The notes beneath the pieces are model-generated. The model was given only the letters and a program-made list of their open reading frames with translations. It did no database searches and was not told the origin of the DNA. Below are positions 1 through 7,934 of a stretch of 64,000 nucleotides of DNA, piece by piece (positions within the stretch are counted from its first letter, which is position 1; every line of letters starts with the position of its first letter). This DNA comes from Nocardioides islandensis (GTDB taxonomy: Bacteria > Actinomycetota > Actinomycetes > Propionibacteriales > Nocardioidaceae). Location of the stretch: assembly GCF_015352455.1 (NCBI RefSeq), contig NZ_JADKPN010000013.1:62001-126000 (forward strand), written 5' to 3'. The position numbers and the translations under genes are program-made.

Positions 1-287
1 AGATGCTGCAGGTCGGGGACCAGACGGCGTACGGCGCGGCGCGACGGCGGCACGAACCGCTCGGCCGACCGGGGGAGGTACCAGCCGGCGCGCCCCTTGC
101 CCAGCTGCACCAGCCAGGGCCACACGTCGGACGGCTTGGCGGGGAGGTCGAAGGCCCGGTCCATCTGCACGTCGGCATGCACGCGGTCGTCGCCCGGCAG
201 CGTGCGGGCACGCTCCGCGTCGGTCGGTGCGACGACGTCGAAGGGACCGGACACGGGGCCATCATCGTGCCCGAGGACACGGGTCAC
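1..287 (-). CDS. SRPBCC-family protein, N-terminal part (3' end cut by window edge)
   Basis: An open frame runs from about 287 to the left edge. It reads as an acidic N-terminus followed by MDRAFDLPAKPSDVWPWLVQ and then GKGRAGWYLPRSAERF, the usual start of a polyketide-cyclase/SRPBCC ligand-binding fold (alternating strand, 'PxxVWPWLVQ', 'GRAGWY'). About 95 residues are visible and the C-terminal half lies outside the window. I placed the start at GTG 287. TTG codons just upstream (290, and one five codons earlier) are alternatives and no clear ribosome site decides between them. The gene lies about 100 bp downstream of the FAD-TTC38 gene on the same strand. The ligand is unknown. The family call is from motif recognition only. 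Confidence 0.6.
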   Translation of the reverse strand, partial: MTRVLGHDDGPVSGPFDVVAPTDAERARTLPGDDRVHADVQMDRAFDLPAKPSDVWPWLVQLGKGRAGWYLPRSAERFVPPSRRAVRRLVPDLQH

Positions 288-387
288 CAACGGGTGAGAC
301 AACCTGGGGTCGCCCGTCGCCAGCGGTGCCCGCGCGGTGCCACACTGCGACCAAAGCGGTGGGACAGCGACCCGTTCCTGGGACCGA

Positions 388-3054
388 TCAGGTTGTCGTC
401 CCACCGCTCTTGACGTCCAGGGCCGCGCGACGGCGGGCGTCGAGGGCCGAGGCGCGACGACTCAGCCGGCGGTCGAGCACCTCGGCCGCGCGCTCGCCCT
501 GGCCGGACCGCGCCAGGGCGTAGACCAGCGTGTCCTCGATGACCTCGCGCTGGGCCATGCTGCCGCCGAAGACCCCCGCCCGGGGCAGCAGCCCCGTCAA
601 CCGCTCGGCGCCGGTCGCGAAGTCGCCCTCGACGACCGCCTGGAGGGCGCCGCACAGCGTCGCGACCTGGTCGCGGAAGACCGGGTCGTGGTGGGCCAGC
701 GCGATGGTGCGCAGCGCCGCCAGGCCCACGTCGTCGCCCTCGGCGGCCAGGCTGACCGCGGCGTGCATCGCGATGAAGGCGGTGGGCGGGTTCAGCAGCC
801 AGCCGTCCGGGGCGGCCGAGCAGACCGCCTGGCTCGGGAGCCGGCCCTCCCACGTGCCCGTCACGTGGCAGCGCCACAGCAGGGCGCCGGCGTCGACGAG
901 CGCCCGCGAGCCCGTGATCTGCGGCGGCGCGAGCTCGCGGTCGTAGCGGCGGCGTACGGCGTCCACGTCGCACTGCATCAGCTCGTGCAGCGCGGCGTGC
1001 CACGAGAAGTGCGAGCGGTGGTTGGCCTGCGGCCCGCGGCTCTGGATCCACCCGTCGAGCCAGGCGAGGCCCTCGGTGTGGTTGCCGGTCTCGTAGTAGA
1101 CGTGGGCCCGGGCGTGGACGGCGTGGCCCGAGGACGGCTCGACCGAGAGCGCGTACGACGCGAGGTCCTCGGCCTCCGCCCAGCGCTCCTGGTCCTGGCG
1201 GACGAAGGCCAGCTGGCCGGCGTACCACCAGTCGTCGCCGTAGCTGCGGCCCAGGCCCTCCACTAGCTCGGCGGTCTGCCGGCCGGAGGTGAGGCCGCCG
1301 AAGGCCACGGTCGGCACGGCCACGCTGACGGCGAGCGCGTCGCGGGGGAACAGCCGGATGTGGCGGAGCAGTGCGGCGGCGCCGGTCTCCTCGTCGGAGC
1401 GGAGCCGGATGGTCACGGCGTCGAGGAAGCTGACCTCACGGTCGTCGAGGTCCCGGTCGGCGGCTGCGGCGTGGGCCGCCTGGAGGGCGGTGCGCCAGGA
1501 GCCGACGGCACCCCACTCGTGGCCGAGCAGGGCCAGGGCGGCGTGCGCCTGGGCGAACCCGGGGTCGGCGGCGACGGCCGCCTCGAGGCCGTCCTCGACG
1601 CCGTCCTGCAGGCAGAGCAGCCGGCCGAGCGCGCCGTTGTAGGCCTCGGCCGCCTGCTTGCTGGTGGTCAGGGTCAGGCCGTAGCGGTCGACCGGCCGGC
1701 GCCGGGTCTCGCCGTGCAGCGCGCGCACCACCGCGCGCGCGACGTCGTACGCCTGCTCGCGGATCTCGGGCATCGCGGTGGTCTCGTAGAGGTTGCCGCG
1801 GCGCAGCGTGCCGACGGCGTACAGCGGCACGCTCGGGGGCAGCACGCCGAGCACGCGGCCGTCGTCGGCGGTGTCGATGCCGAGGCCGGACGGGCCGGGG
1901 CGGACCAGTCCGGTGCGGGTGAGCGACGCGAGCAGCGGGTCCTTCGAGGGAGCGGCCACCGGGCCGGTGCAGTTGACCACCGCGGCGACGGTGACCTCGG
2001 TGCCGTCACTGAGGCCGACGGTGACGGCGTCGTCGGCCGGCACTGCCGTGGCCACCGTGCCGGTGTGCCGGGTCCAGCGACCGGCCTCGTCGATCGCGGC
2101 GAGCCGGCGGGCCGTGATGGGCGGCATGCGGTGGCGGCTGACCTCCCAGTCGCGGGCGTCCTCCTGGAGGAACTCGCGCCGCTCGTCCTCGGAGAGGGCC
2201 CGCCAGAGCTGCGCCGTCACGGGGCGCATCCCGTCGACGGCGGCGCGCCAGTCGCCGGTCTCCTGGACCGTGCGCGCGACGTGGGCGCGCATCGTCGCCC
2301 GGAGCTCGCCGAGGGAGCCGAGACGCGTGATGCCGGGCGGCGGCGGCACGGGTGGCGTGGTGGGGAGCACGTGCCGCGCCGGCACCAGGTCGTGCCGCGA
2401 CACGGAGTGGAGGGTGCGTCCCGGCCGGTCGGCCGAGATCGCGATGTCGACCATGGTCAGTCCGGTGCCGACGAGCAGCAGGTCGCCGTCGGGCAGCTCC
2501 TCGGCCCAGGGGTCGGCGACCAGGCGCCCGGACTCGACCAGCTCGACGGGTGCCCAGTCGACGCCCGGCTGAGCGCCCGTGGCCAGCACCACAGCGCGGG
2601 CGACGATGGTGCCGCCCTCGTCGAGGCGCACGACCAGGCGGTCGCCGCGGCGGTCGATGCCGAGCACCCGGGTTTCGCGGCGGACCAGCCGGGCGTTGGC
2701 GGGGTACTCGGCGGCGGTGCGCAGCAGCCCCTCGACGTACTCGCCGTACACCCGGCGCGGGATGAAGTCCTGCGGCTGGGCCTGCCGGTCGTGGTGCTGG
2801 CGGACCCAGCGGTAGAAGTGGTCGGGGTCGCGCGGGAACGCGCTCATGCCGCTGGCGGGGACGTTGAGGAGGTGGCGGTCGTCGTCGGTGGAGTACGCCG
2901 TCCCACGACCGGTCGCCGGGCTCGGGTCGACGAGCTCGACGCGGAACCGGGACGAGAGCCCGGTCACCAGGTGTGCGGCCGTCAGTGCTCCGCCCGCACC
3001 GGCACCGACCACCACCACACAGCAGTCGCCCTCGCCACCGCGCATCTGACCCAC
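388..3054 (-). CDS. FAD/NAD(P)-binding protein fused to a TTC38-like TPR domain
   Basis: An 888-aa protein in two parts. Residues about 11-450 form a FAD/NAD(P)-binding module of the HydC/NAD_binding_9 type: dinucleotide loop VVVVGAGAGGALTA near residue 13, GRGTAYS near 49, HLLNVPASGMSAFPRDP near 61, and a second nucleotide motif LLLVGTGLTMVD near 192. Residues about 455-888 resemble tetratricopeptide repeat protein 38: DRYGLTLTTSKQAAEAYN, then alpha-helical repeats with 'HVYYETGNHTEGLAWLDGW' and 'HFSWHAALHEL'. The frame is continuous across the junction near residue 450, so it is a real fusion or a very clean assembly. TTC38-like proteins are normally separate. The substrate is unknown; cytosolic, since no signal peptide is seen. 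The start is GTG 3054, with ATG 3045 an alternative. Confidence 0.75.
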   Translation of the reverse strand: MGQMRGGEGDCCVVVVGAGAGGALTAAHLVTGLSSRFRVELVDPSPATGRGTAYSTDDDRHLLNVPASGMSAFPRDPDHFYRWVRQHHDRQAQPQDFIPRRVYGEYVEGLLRTAAEYPANARLVRRETRVLGIDRRGDRLVVRLDEGGTIVARAVVLATGAQPGVDWAPVELVESGRLVADPWAEELPDGDLLLVGTGLTMVDIAISADRPGRTLHSVSRHDLVPARHVLPTTPPVPPPPGITRLGSLGELRATMRAHVARTVQETGDWRAAVDGMRPVTAQLWRALSEDERREFLQEDARDWEVSRHRMPPITARRLAAIDEAGRWTRHTGTVATAVPADDAVTVGLSDGTEVTVAAVVNCTGPVAAPSKDPLLASLTRTGLVRPGPSGLGIDTADDGRVLGVLPPSVPLYAVGTLRRGNLYETTAMPEIREQAYDVARAVVRALHGETRRRPVDRYGLTLTTSKQAAEAYNGALGRLLCLQDGVEDGLEAAVAADPGFAQAHAALALLGHEWGAVGSWRTALQAAHAAAADRDLDDREVSFLDAVTIRLRSDEETGAAALLRHIRLFPRDALAVSVAVPTVAFGGLTSGRQTAELVEGLGRSYGDDWWYAGQLAFVRQDQERWAEAEDLASYALSVEPSSGHAVHARAHVYYETGNHTEGLAWLDGWIQSRGPQANHRSHFSWHAALHELMQCDVDAVRRRYDRELAPPQITGSRALVDAGALLWRCHVTGTWEGRLPSQAVCSAAPDGWLLNPPTAFIAMHAAVSLAAEGDDVGLAALRTIALAHHDPVFRDQVATLCGALQAVVEGDFATGAERLTGLLPRAGVFGGSMAQREVIEDTLVYALARSGQGERAAEVLDRRLSRRASALDARRRAALDVKSGGTTT

Positions 3055-3277
3055 CCCTCATTGTCTACCGATCTAGGTGACTTAAGGTATCAGGGGACAC
3101 CGGCCGATCACCCAATCGTCGCGACCCGGTCGGCGGCGCGTCCCCGGGAGTATCCCGCGAGCGGGAGAGTGCTCCTGGATCGAGTCGGGTAGAGGGAGGG
3201 TAGCCTGTGCGGGACGGGCATCGGGGCCAGGCCGGGCAGCCACGAGGATCGGCAGCCGGCCGGCGTCAGGGGGAACG

Positions 3278-4759
3278 ATGAAGCGGCCATCCTGGGGGAC
3301 AGGGGAGCAGCCGTCGGCGAGCACGGGACTCGTCCGCCGGCTGACGGTCCTGGCCGTCCTCGCGCCGCTGACGGTCATCGCCTCCTCGGGCCTGATGAGG
3401 TCCGAGCCGAGCACGATCGAGCGCGTGGCCCTGGGGGCCTCGCCCGCCGAAGCGGCTGCTCCTTCCGTGCCCTTCACGCCGACCTTGCCGGGCCTGGTGC
3501 GCGCGCCGGCGTCGGTCACCGACCGCATCCGTGACGAGCTGCCGGGTCTGGGGGTCGTGCTCGACGCCAGGTACGCCGCTCTCGAGGCGATCCCGTCGCG
3601 GGCCCTCGCGGCCTACCAGCGTGCCGAGACGGTGATGCTGTCGGCCGACCCCTCCTGCCACGTGACCTGGCAGCTCATCGCGGCCATCGGCAAGGTGGAG
3701 AGCAACCACGGCCGGTTCGGTGGCGCCCTCATGACGCCCGACGGCATCGTGCACCCGGCGATCCTCGGTCCCCGGTTGACCGGTCAGCACCAGACGTCGC
3801 GGATCGCGGACACCGACGCCGGGTCGCTCGACGAGGACTCGCGCTTCGACCGGGCGGTCGGACCGATGCAGTTCATCCCGTCGACCTGGACCGTCGTCGG
3901 CGTGGACGCCGACGGCGACGGCCGGCGGGACCCGCAGGACATCGACGACGCCAGCCTGGCCACCGCGGTCTACCTCTGCAGCGGCTCGGACGATCTCTCG
4001 ACGACCGCCGGCCAGCGAGCCGCGGTGCACCGCTACAACCACAGCAAGGCGTACGTCGACCTGGTGCTTCAGATCATGGACGGCTACCTCGCCGCCGGTC
4101 CCGGCTTCTCCGGCATCCTCGCCGGGCCGGCGTACCTCCCGCCGACGGGTACGCGCGGACCTGGAGCTGAACCGAGTCCGTCGGGCCAGCCCACTTTCGA
4201 GGTGGTGCCGACCAAGGACCCGACCGCGACGGCGACGCCGGTGCCGACGTCCAAGCCGACGCCGACGACGTCCGCCACCGCTTCGCCCACGCCCTCGGTG
4301 ACGCCGTCGTCGACTCCGTCGGTCCCGCCGACGAGGGACCCGTCTCCCACCTCGGACCCCACCGCGGACGCGACCCCGACCTCCGAGGCGACCCCGACCT
4401 CCGAGCCCTCCGGGACGCCGACGGGTACGCCGACGGGTGGGCCGACGGGTGGGCCGACGGACACTCCGACCGACACTCCGACGGGCACCCCGACGGGCCC
4501 CCCGACGGACCCCCCGACCGACCCGGGTGATCCCGGCGAGCCCGACAAGGCCGCCGTGCTGCTGAAGGCCTGGGCCGACTGCCTGACGGCCGGCGTCGTA
4601 CCGACCGACCTGGTCGCCATGGCCGAATGCCTGGTCCAGCACACCGGCCTGTCCGCCGACGACCCCGACCTGCTGGCGCTCCTCGCCAACCCGCCGGTCA
4701 CCCCGCCGTCCTCCACGCAGTCGACCCAGCAGGGCCGGCGCCGGCGTCCCACCGTCTGA
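3278..4759 (+). CDS. Secreted lytic murein transglycosylase with P/T-rich linker
   Basis: A 493-aa exported protein predicted to cleave peptidoglycan glycan strands. Residues 1-60 hold a signal or anchor segment (RRLTVLAVLAPLTVIASSGL). Residues about 110-270 are an SLT/MltB-like domain: WQLIAAIGKVESNHGRFGG with the catalytic Glu in KVESNHG, then VGPMQFIPSTW and a late RYNHSKAYVDLVLQIM. An 'ADGDGRRDPQDIDDAS' segment resembles a calcium loop common in this family. Residues about 285-420 are a low-complexity Pro/Thr/Ser linker with GTPTGGPTGGPTD-type repeats. A short helical C-terminal domain (KAAVLLKAWADCLTAG) follows. It is transcribed alone and converges on the DUF1501 gene. The C-terminal domain is unknown to me. 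Confidence 0.85.
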   Translation: MKRPSWGTGEQPSASTGLVRRLTVLAVLAPLTVIASSGLMRSEPSTIERVALGASPAEAAAPSVPFTPTLPGLVRAPASVTDRIRDELPGLGVVLDARYAALEAIPSRALAAYQRAETVMLSADPSCHVTWQLIAAIGKVESNHGRFGGALMTPDGIVHPAILGPRLTGQHQTSRIADTDAGSLDEDSRFDRAVGPMQFIPSTWTVVGVDADGDGRRDPQDIDDASLATAVYLCSGSDDLSTTAGQRAAVHRYNHSKAYVDLVLQIMDGYLAAGPGFSGILAGPAYLPPTGTRGPGAEPSPSGQPTFEVVPTKDPTATATPVPTSKPTPTTSATASPTPSVTPSSTPSVPPTRDPSPTSDPTADATPTSEATPTSEPSGTPTGTPTGGPTGGPTDTPTDTPTGTPTGPPTDPPTDPGDPGEPDKAAVLLKAWADCLTAGVVPTDLVAMAECLVQHTGLSADDPDLLALLANPPVTPPSSTQSTQQGRRRRPTV

Positions 4760-4795
4760 GCCCCCACCGTCTGAGCCCCCACCGTCTGAGCCCCG
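4748..4795 (+). repeat. 15-bp tandem repeat carrying three in-frame stop codons
   Basis: The unit ACCGTCTGAGCCCCC occurs three times with a period of 15 bp (starts at 4751, 4766, 4781). The transglycosylase stop TGA lies in the first unit. Because the period is a multiple of three, the same TGA recurs in frame in units two and three. This is probably slippage or local duplication of the gene end. Confidence 0.9.
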
Positions 4796-4827
4796 CGGGC
4801 GACGGCGGCGGTGGGTGCCAGTAATCG

Positions 4828-4892
4828 CGCGATCGCAGCCGAACAGCAGGTCCGCAGCGCGGAAATCTGTCGTACCGGCGCGATCGCGCGAT
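4828..4892. repeat. 63-65-bp dispersed inverted-repeat element, copy A
   Basis: This element lies between two convergent genes. AATCGCGCGATCGC at 4823-4836 is mirrored by GCGATCGCGCGAT at 4880-4892. The span 4830-4892 aligns without gaps to 58731-58793, with 51 of 63 positions identical by my count; CGGAAATCTG and the outer arms are invariant. Inside, TCCGC and GCGGA can form a small inner stem. No ORF is present. It looks like a REP/MITE-type palindrome that may also act as a bidirectional transcription stop. Confidence 0.75.
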
Positions 4893-4929
4893 GATCAGCA
4901 GCCCCGAGCACGCCCGCAGACCGCCGGAG

Positions 4930-6201
4930 CTACGCGCCGGCCATCACCCCGACGGCCGAGCGGACGAAGCCGGGGAACACCGTCGCCGTGCTCGCGCCGA
5001 ACCGGGAGGCGACGACCTCGGACAGCACGGACCGGTAGTCGGTGGTGACCAGGAGGTCGCCGTCGAGGGTGTTCGAGAGGCCGGGCCACCTGCCGTAGTA
5101 CGCGCCGCCCTTGACGCCAGCACCGGCGAGGAACATGACGTTGCCGTAGCCGTGGTCGGTGCCGCCGCTGGCGTTCTCCTGGACCCGGCGCCCGAACTCG
5201 CTGATCGTCACGACGGTGACCTTGTCCGCCCACGTGCCGAGGTCGGTGAGGAACGCGGTCAGGGAGTCGGCCAGCCCGGTGGCGTTCTGGACCAGCAGCC
5301 CGCCGCCCACGTTGCCCATGTCGGTGTGGTGGTCCCAGTCGCCCTGGTCGACGGTGAGGACCGCGACGCCGACGTCGGACTTGATGACGCGGGCGACCTG
5401 CTTCAAGGCCTGGCCGAGGTCGTTGCCCGGGTACTCCGCGCCGTTCGCGGGCTCGTCGGCGCTGTCCTTGACGACCTGGAAGGAGGCCACCGCGCCGAAC
5501 GTCGACCGCATCGACCGGCCGAGGACGGACTGCTCGCGGTCCCAGAGCGTGTGCAGCGAGCGCATGCGACGGGCACCGGACGGTCCGTCGTCGTCGCCGG
5601 CGACACCGAGCGAGCCGATGCTGCCGGCGGACATGACGGGTTGCGGACCGTACAGCGACGCCGGCGCGACGCCCGTGCCCAGGCCGAGGCCCTGCAGCGG
5701 GTTGGGGTCGGCGTCGGTCCCGACGAGGCGGTTGAGCCAGCCGGACCGGACCGACGAGCCCGGGTTGGCGTCCTCCACCTCCTCCATGGCGGCGAAGTGC
5801 GACCGGTTCGGCGCGGGAAGTCCGGTGGCGTGCACGGCCGCGACCTTGCCCGCCGTCCAGAACGGCAGCAGCGGCTCGAAGGCCGGGTGTAGGCCGAACA
5901 TGGCGTCCTTGGCGAGCAGGACGTCGGGGGCGATGGCGATGCCGGGACGCGCGGCGTAGTACGCCGGGTCGGCGTGCGGGACGACCAGCGACAGCCCGTC
6001 GCAGGCACCGCGCAGGGACACCACGACGAGCACCGAGGGAGCGGGCGCCGCCGAGGCGGGGGACGCGGTCACCACGGCGGTGCCGACCATGGTCGTGGAG
6101 GCGCCGGCGACCAGCGCGGTCTTCAGCAGGCTGCGACGGCTCATCGCGGCGTACTCGGGGCAGCAGCAGCTCTCGTCCATACCAGTCATCGGGCCGGTCA
6201 C
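4930..6201 (-). CDS. Tat-exported DUF1501 protein (pair 1)
   Basis: 423 aa when started at GTG 6201, which overlaps the DUF1800 stop by 4 nt (GTGA), so translation is probably coupled. The N-terminus has an unusual ESCCCPEYAAMSRRSLLKTA: a Cys cluster just before a twin-arginine SRRSLLK motif, then a hydrophobic stretch and an Ala-rich cleavage zone (about residues 20-55). The body has DUF1501 hallmarks: VVVSLRGACDGLSLVVPH, LPAPNRSHFAAMEEVEDA, VDQGDWDHH, VVTISEFGRRVQENASGG, TDHGYGNVMFLAG. DUF1501 proteins are alkaline-phosphatase/sulfatase-fold proteins of unknown substrate. The Asp/His-rich motifs suggest metal binding (inference). A paralogue lies at 51847-53124. Confidence 0.85.
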   Translation of the reverse strand: MTGPMTGMDESCCCPEYAAMSRRSLLKTALVAGASTTMVGTAVVTASPASAAPAPSVLVVVSLRGACDGLSLVVPHADPAYYAARPGIAIAPDVLLAKDAMFGLHPAFEPLLPFWTAGKVAAVHATGLPAPNRSHFAAMEEVEDANPGSSVRSGWLNRLVGTDADPNPLQGLGLGTGVAPASLYGPQPVMSAGSIGSLGVAGDDDGPSGARRMRSLHTLWDREQSVLGRSMRSTFGAVASFQVVKDSADEPANGAEYPGNDLGQALKQVARVIKSDVGVAVLTVDQGDWDHHTDMGNVGGGLLVQNATGLADSLTAFLTDLGTWADKVTVVTISEFGRRVQENASGGTDHGYGNVMFLAGAGVKGGAYYGRWPGLSNTLDGDLLVTTDYRSVLSEVVASRFGASTATVFPGFVRSAVGVMAGA

Positions 6202-7736
6202 CTGCTCATGAATTCGGGGGAGTCGAGGAAGGTGGTGAGGACCCGGCCCATGCCCCACTGGACGAGCTCGTGCTCCGGGTCGATGATCTCGTGTTTCGAG
6301 TAGCCGGTGACCTGGCAGCAGGCCGCCACCATGCGGTCGCTCGCCGGGGTGTGGAGCAGCTCGCGGGAGAGGTGGTCGACGAGGTCCACGAACTTCACGC
6401 GCACCTTCGGCAGCCAGTCCTTCGGCTCGCGGTAGTGCACGCCCTTGGTCGGCCACCAGCCGTTGCTCACGGTGTAGTGGACGTTCATCGACGCCATCAG
6501 GCGTCCCGGTGAGGACCACGAGACGTTGTCGATCGGCTGCCCGTCCGGGCGCGGCCACGCCAACGGGTAGATCCCGATGCTGCCGGCCTGCCACAGCAGC
6601 GCGTTCACGCCCGAGTCGTCGGCGTGCGGCTGGTCCATGTGGATGCCGAGGACCCGGTACGTCGCCACGATGTCCTCGCCGGGATCGCGGACCTTCTTGC
6701 CGGCCGCCCGTTGGAACTCGCGCGACGCCACGAGCGCGTGGAGCACCGGGGCGATCTCCGTGTCGTTCTTGCGGTAGACCTTCGAGAGGTGGCTCACCAG
6801 CGCTGCCGACGGGGTGTCGCTGACGAACTTCATCGCGAGCTTCCAGGCGATCCGGCGCGCGGTGGCCGGGTGGTGGGCGAGGTACTCGAGGTACCGGTGG
6901 GTGAGGTCCTGTCCGTCCTTCTTCTTGTTCTTGTCGCGGAAGCCCATCACCCTGACCGGGCCGCGCCAGTGCTCCTCCGGGTCGTACAGCGCCTGCCAGG
7001 TCTCCCACATGTCGACCGTGTAGCCGGTGAGGATCCGGGCGGAGGCCTTCACGTCGTCCTCGCCGTACTGGCCCACGCCGACCGTGTGGCACTCGAGGAG
7101 CTCACGCGCGAGGTTCTCGTTGGGGTGCCGCTTGGTGGACTCGGCCTGGTTCAGGTAGATCAGCATCGCGGGGTGCGTGACGGCCCCGAGCAGCAGGTCG
7201 GAGAACCGGCCCAGGGCGTTCTCCCGGATCCTGTCGCCGTAGGCCGCCCGGTAGGTGAACTGGGCGTCGCCGTTCACCGGGACGTTGAAGTGGTTCTCCC
7301 AGAACTCCGTCATCAGCTCGAGCACCGGCCGGTTGGTGCGCATGCGGCGCTGCAGCGCGCGGCGCTGGTAGTTGGCCATCACCTCCCAGCCGCCCTGCAT
7401 CCCCATGATCTGGCGCTGCCACAGCTTCGACGGGGAGTACGACAGCTCCGGCCACCAGCCGTCGACCTTCTTGGCGTCGCGGTCGTCGACCGAGGCCGGC
7501 TTCAGCTGGCGCTCGAACCACGCGCCGGCGCCGCCGGCCTTGCGCACCGTCTTCGCCAGGTCGGTGGTGAGGCCGTAGGAGAAGCGCTGCACCAGGTGCC
7601 GGTCGGCGGGTGAGAGGAGGGGTACGTCGTGCTTGCCGCTGCCGGCGTACGCCGGCACGGTCGACGTGGCGGCCACGGCCGAGGCCGCGAGGGCGCCGCC
7701 GACGAGGGCGCGACGGCTTGAGGGGGGAGTCGTCAT
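6198..7736 (-). CDS. Tat-exported DUF1800 protein (pair 1)
   Basis: A 512-aa DUF1800 family member of unknown biochemical role, regularly found beside DUF1501. The N-terminal signal has SSRRALVGGALAASAVAA with a twin-arginine pair. Recognisable family segments are HLVQRFSYGLTTDLAKTV, LELMTEFWENHFNVPVNG, HPNENLARELLECHTVGVG and GEDDVKASARILTGYTVD, followed by YPLAWPRPDGQPIDN. The protein is cytosol-made and probably folded before export. The next gene (DUF1501) overlaps it by 4 nt, so the two probably form one secreted complex or pathway. The paralogue at 50267-51850 keeps all these motifs and the same gene order. Confidence 0.88.
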   Translation of the reverse strand: MTTPPSSRRALVGGALAASAVAATSTVPAYAGSGKHDVPLLSPADRHLVQRFSYGLTTDLAKTVRKAGGAGAWFERQLKPASVDDRDAKKVDGWWPELSYSPSKLWQRQIMGMQGGWEVMANYQRRALQRRMRTNRPVLELMTEFWENHFNVPVNGDAQFTYRAAYGDRIRENALGRFSDLLLGAVTHPAMLIYLNQAESTKRHPNENLARELLECHTVGVGQYGEDDVKASARILTGYTVDMWETWQALYDPEEHWRGPVRVMGFRDKNKKKDGQDLTHRYLEYLAHHPATARRIAWKLAMKFVSDTPSAALVSHLSKVYRKNDTEIAPVLHALVASREFQRAAGKKVRDPGEDIVATYRVLGIHMDQPHADDSGVNALLWQAGSIGIYPLAWPRPDGQPIDNVSWSSPGRLMASMNVHYTVSNGWWPTKGVHYREPKDWLPKVRVKFVDLVDHLSRELLHTPASDRMVAACCQVTGYSKHEIIDPEHELVQWGMGRVLTTFLDSPEFMSR

Positions 7737-7934
7737 GGTCGGGCTTCCAGGGAGGGGGTGCCAGCATCGTAGGGGTCCCGAGGCGCCCGTGGCCGGGGAA
7801 TCGACCGGCTGCCACTACAGTGACGGCACCACGTCATCGCACCACTTCCCTGCACGAAGGACGCGCCCGCCGCCCATGGACGGCCCTCTTCATCGGCCCC
7901 ACCATCCACGCCGGCGCCTGACCGGGGACTCCGG

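Noticed and set aside
284..1266. Long open frames on both strands over the FAD-TTC38 gene
   Set aside because: They are Arg/Pro/Ala-rich shadow frames caused by high GC. They lack ribosome sites and recognisable domains.
4200..4540. P/T-rich repetitive stretch considered as a separate repeat element
   Set aside because: It is in frame within the transglycosylase and encodes a Pro/Thr linker typical of wall-associated proteins, so it is coding low complexity.
4828..4892. Claim of covarying base pairs between the two 63-bp elements
   Set aside because: The differing inner positions do not consistently keep pairing between the copies, unlike the 67-bp family. Only sequence similarity and shared arms are claimed.
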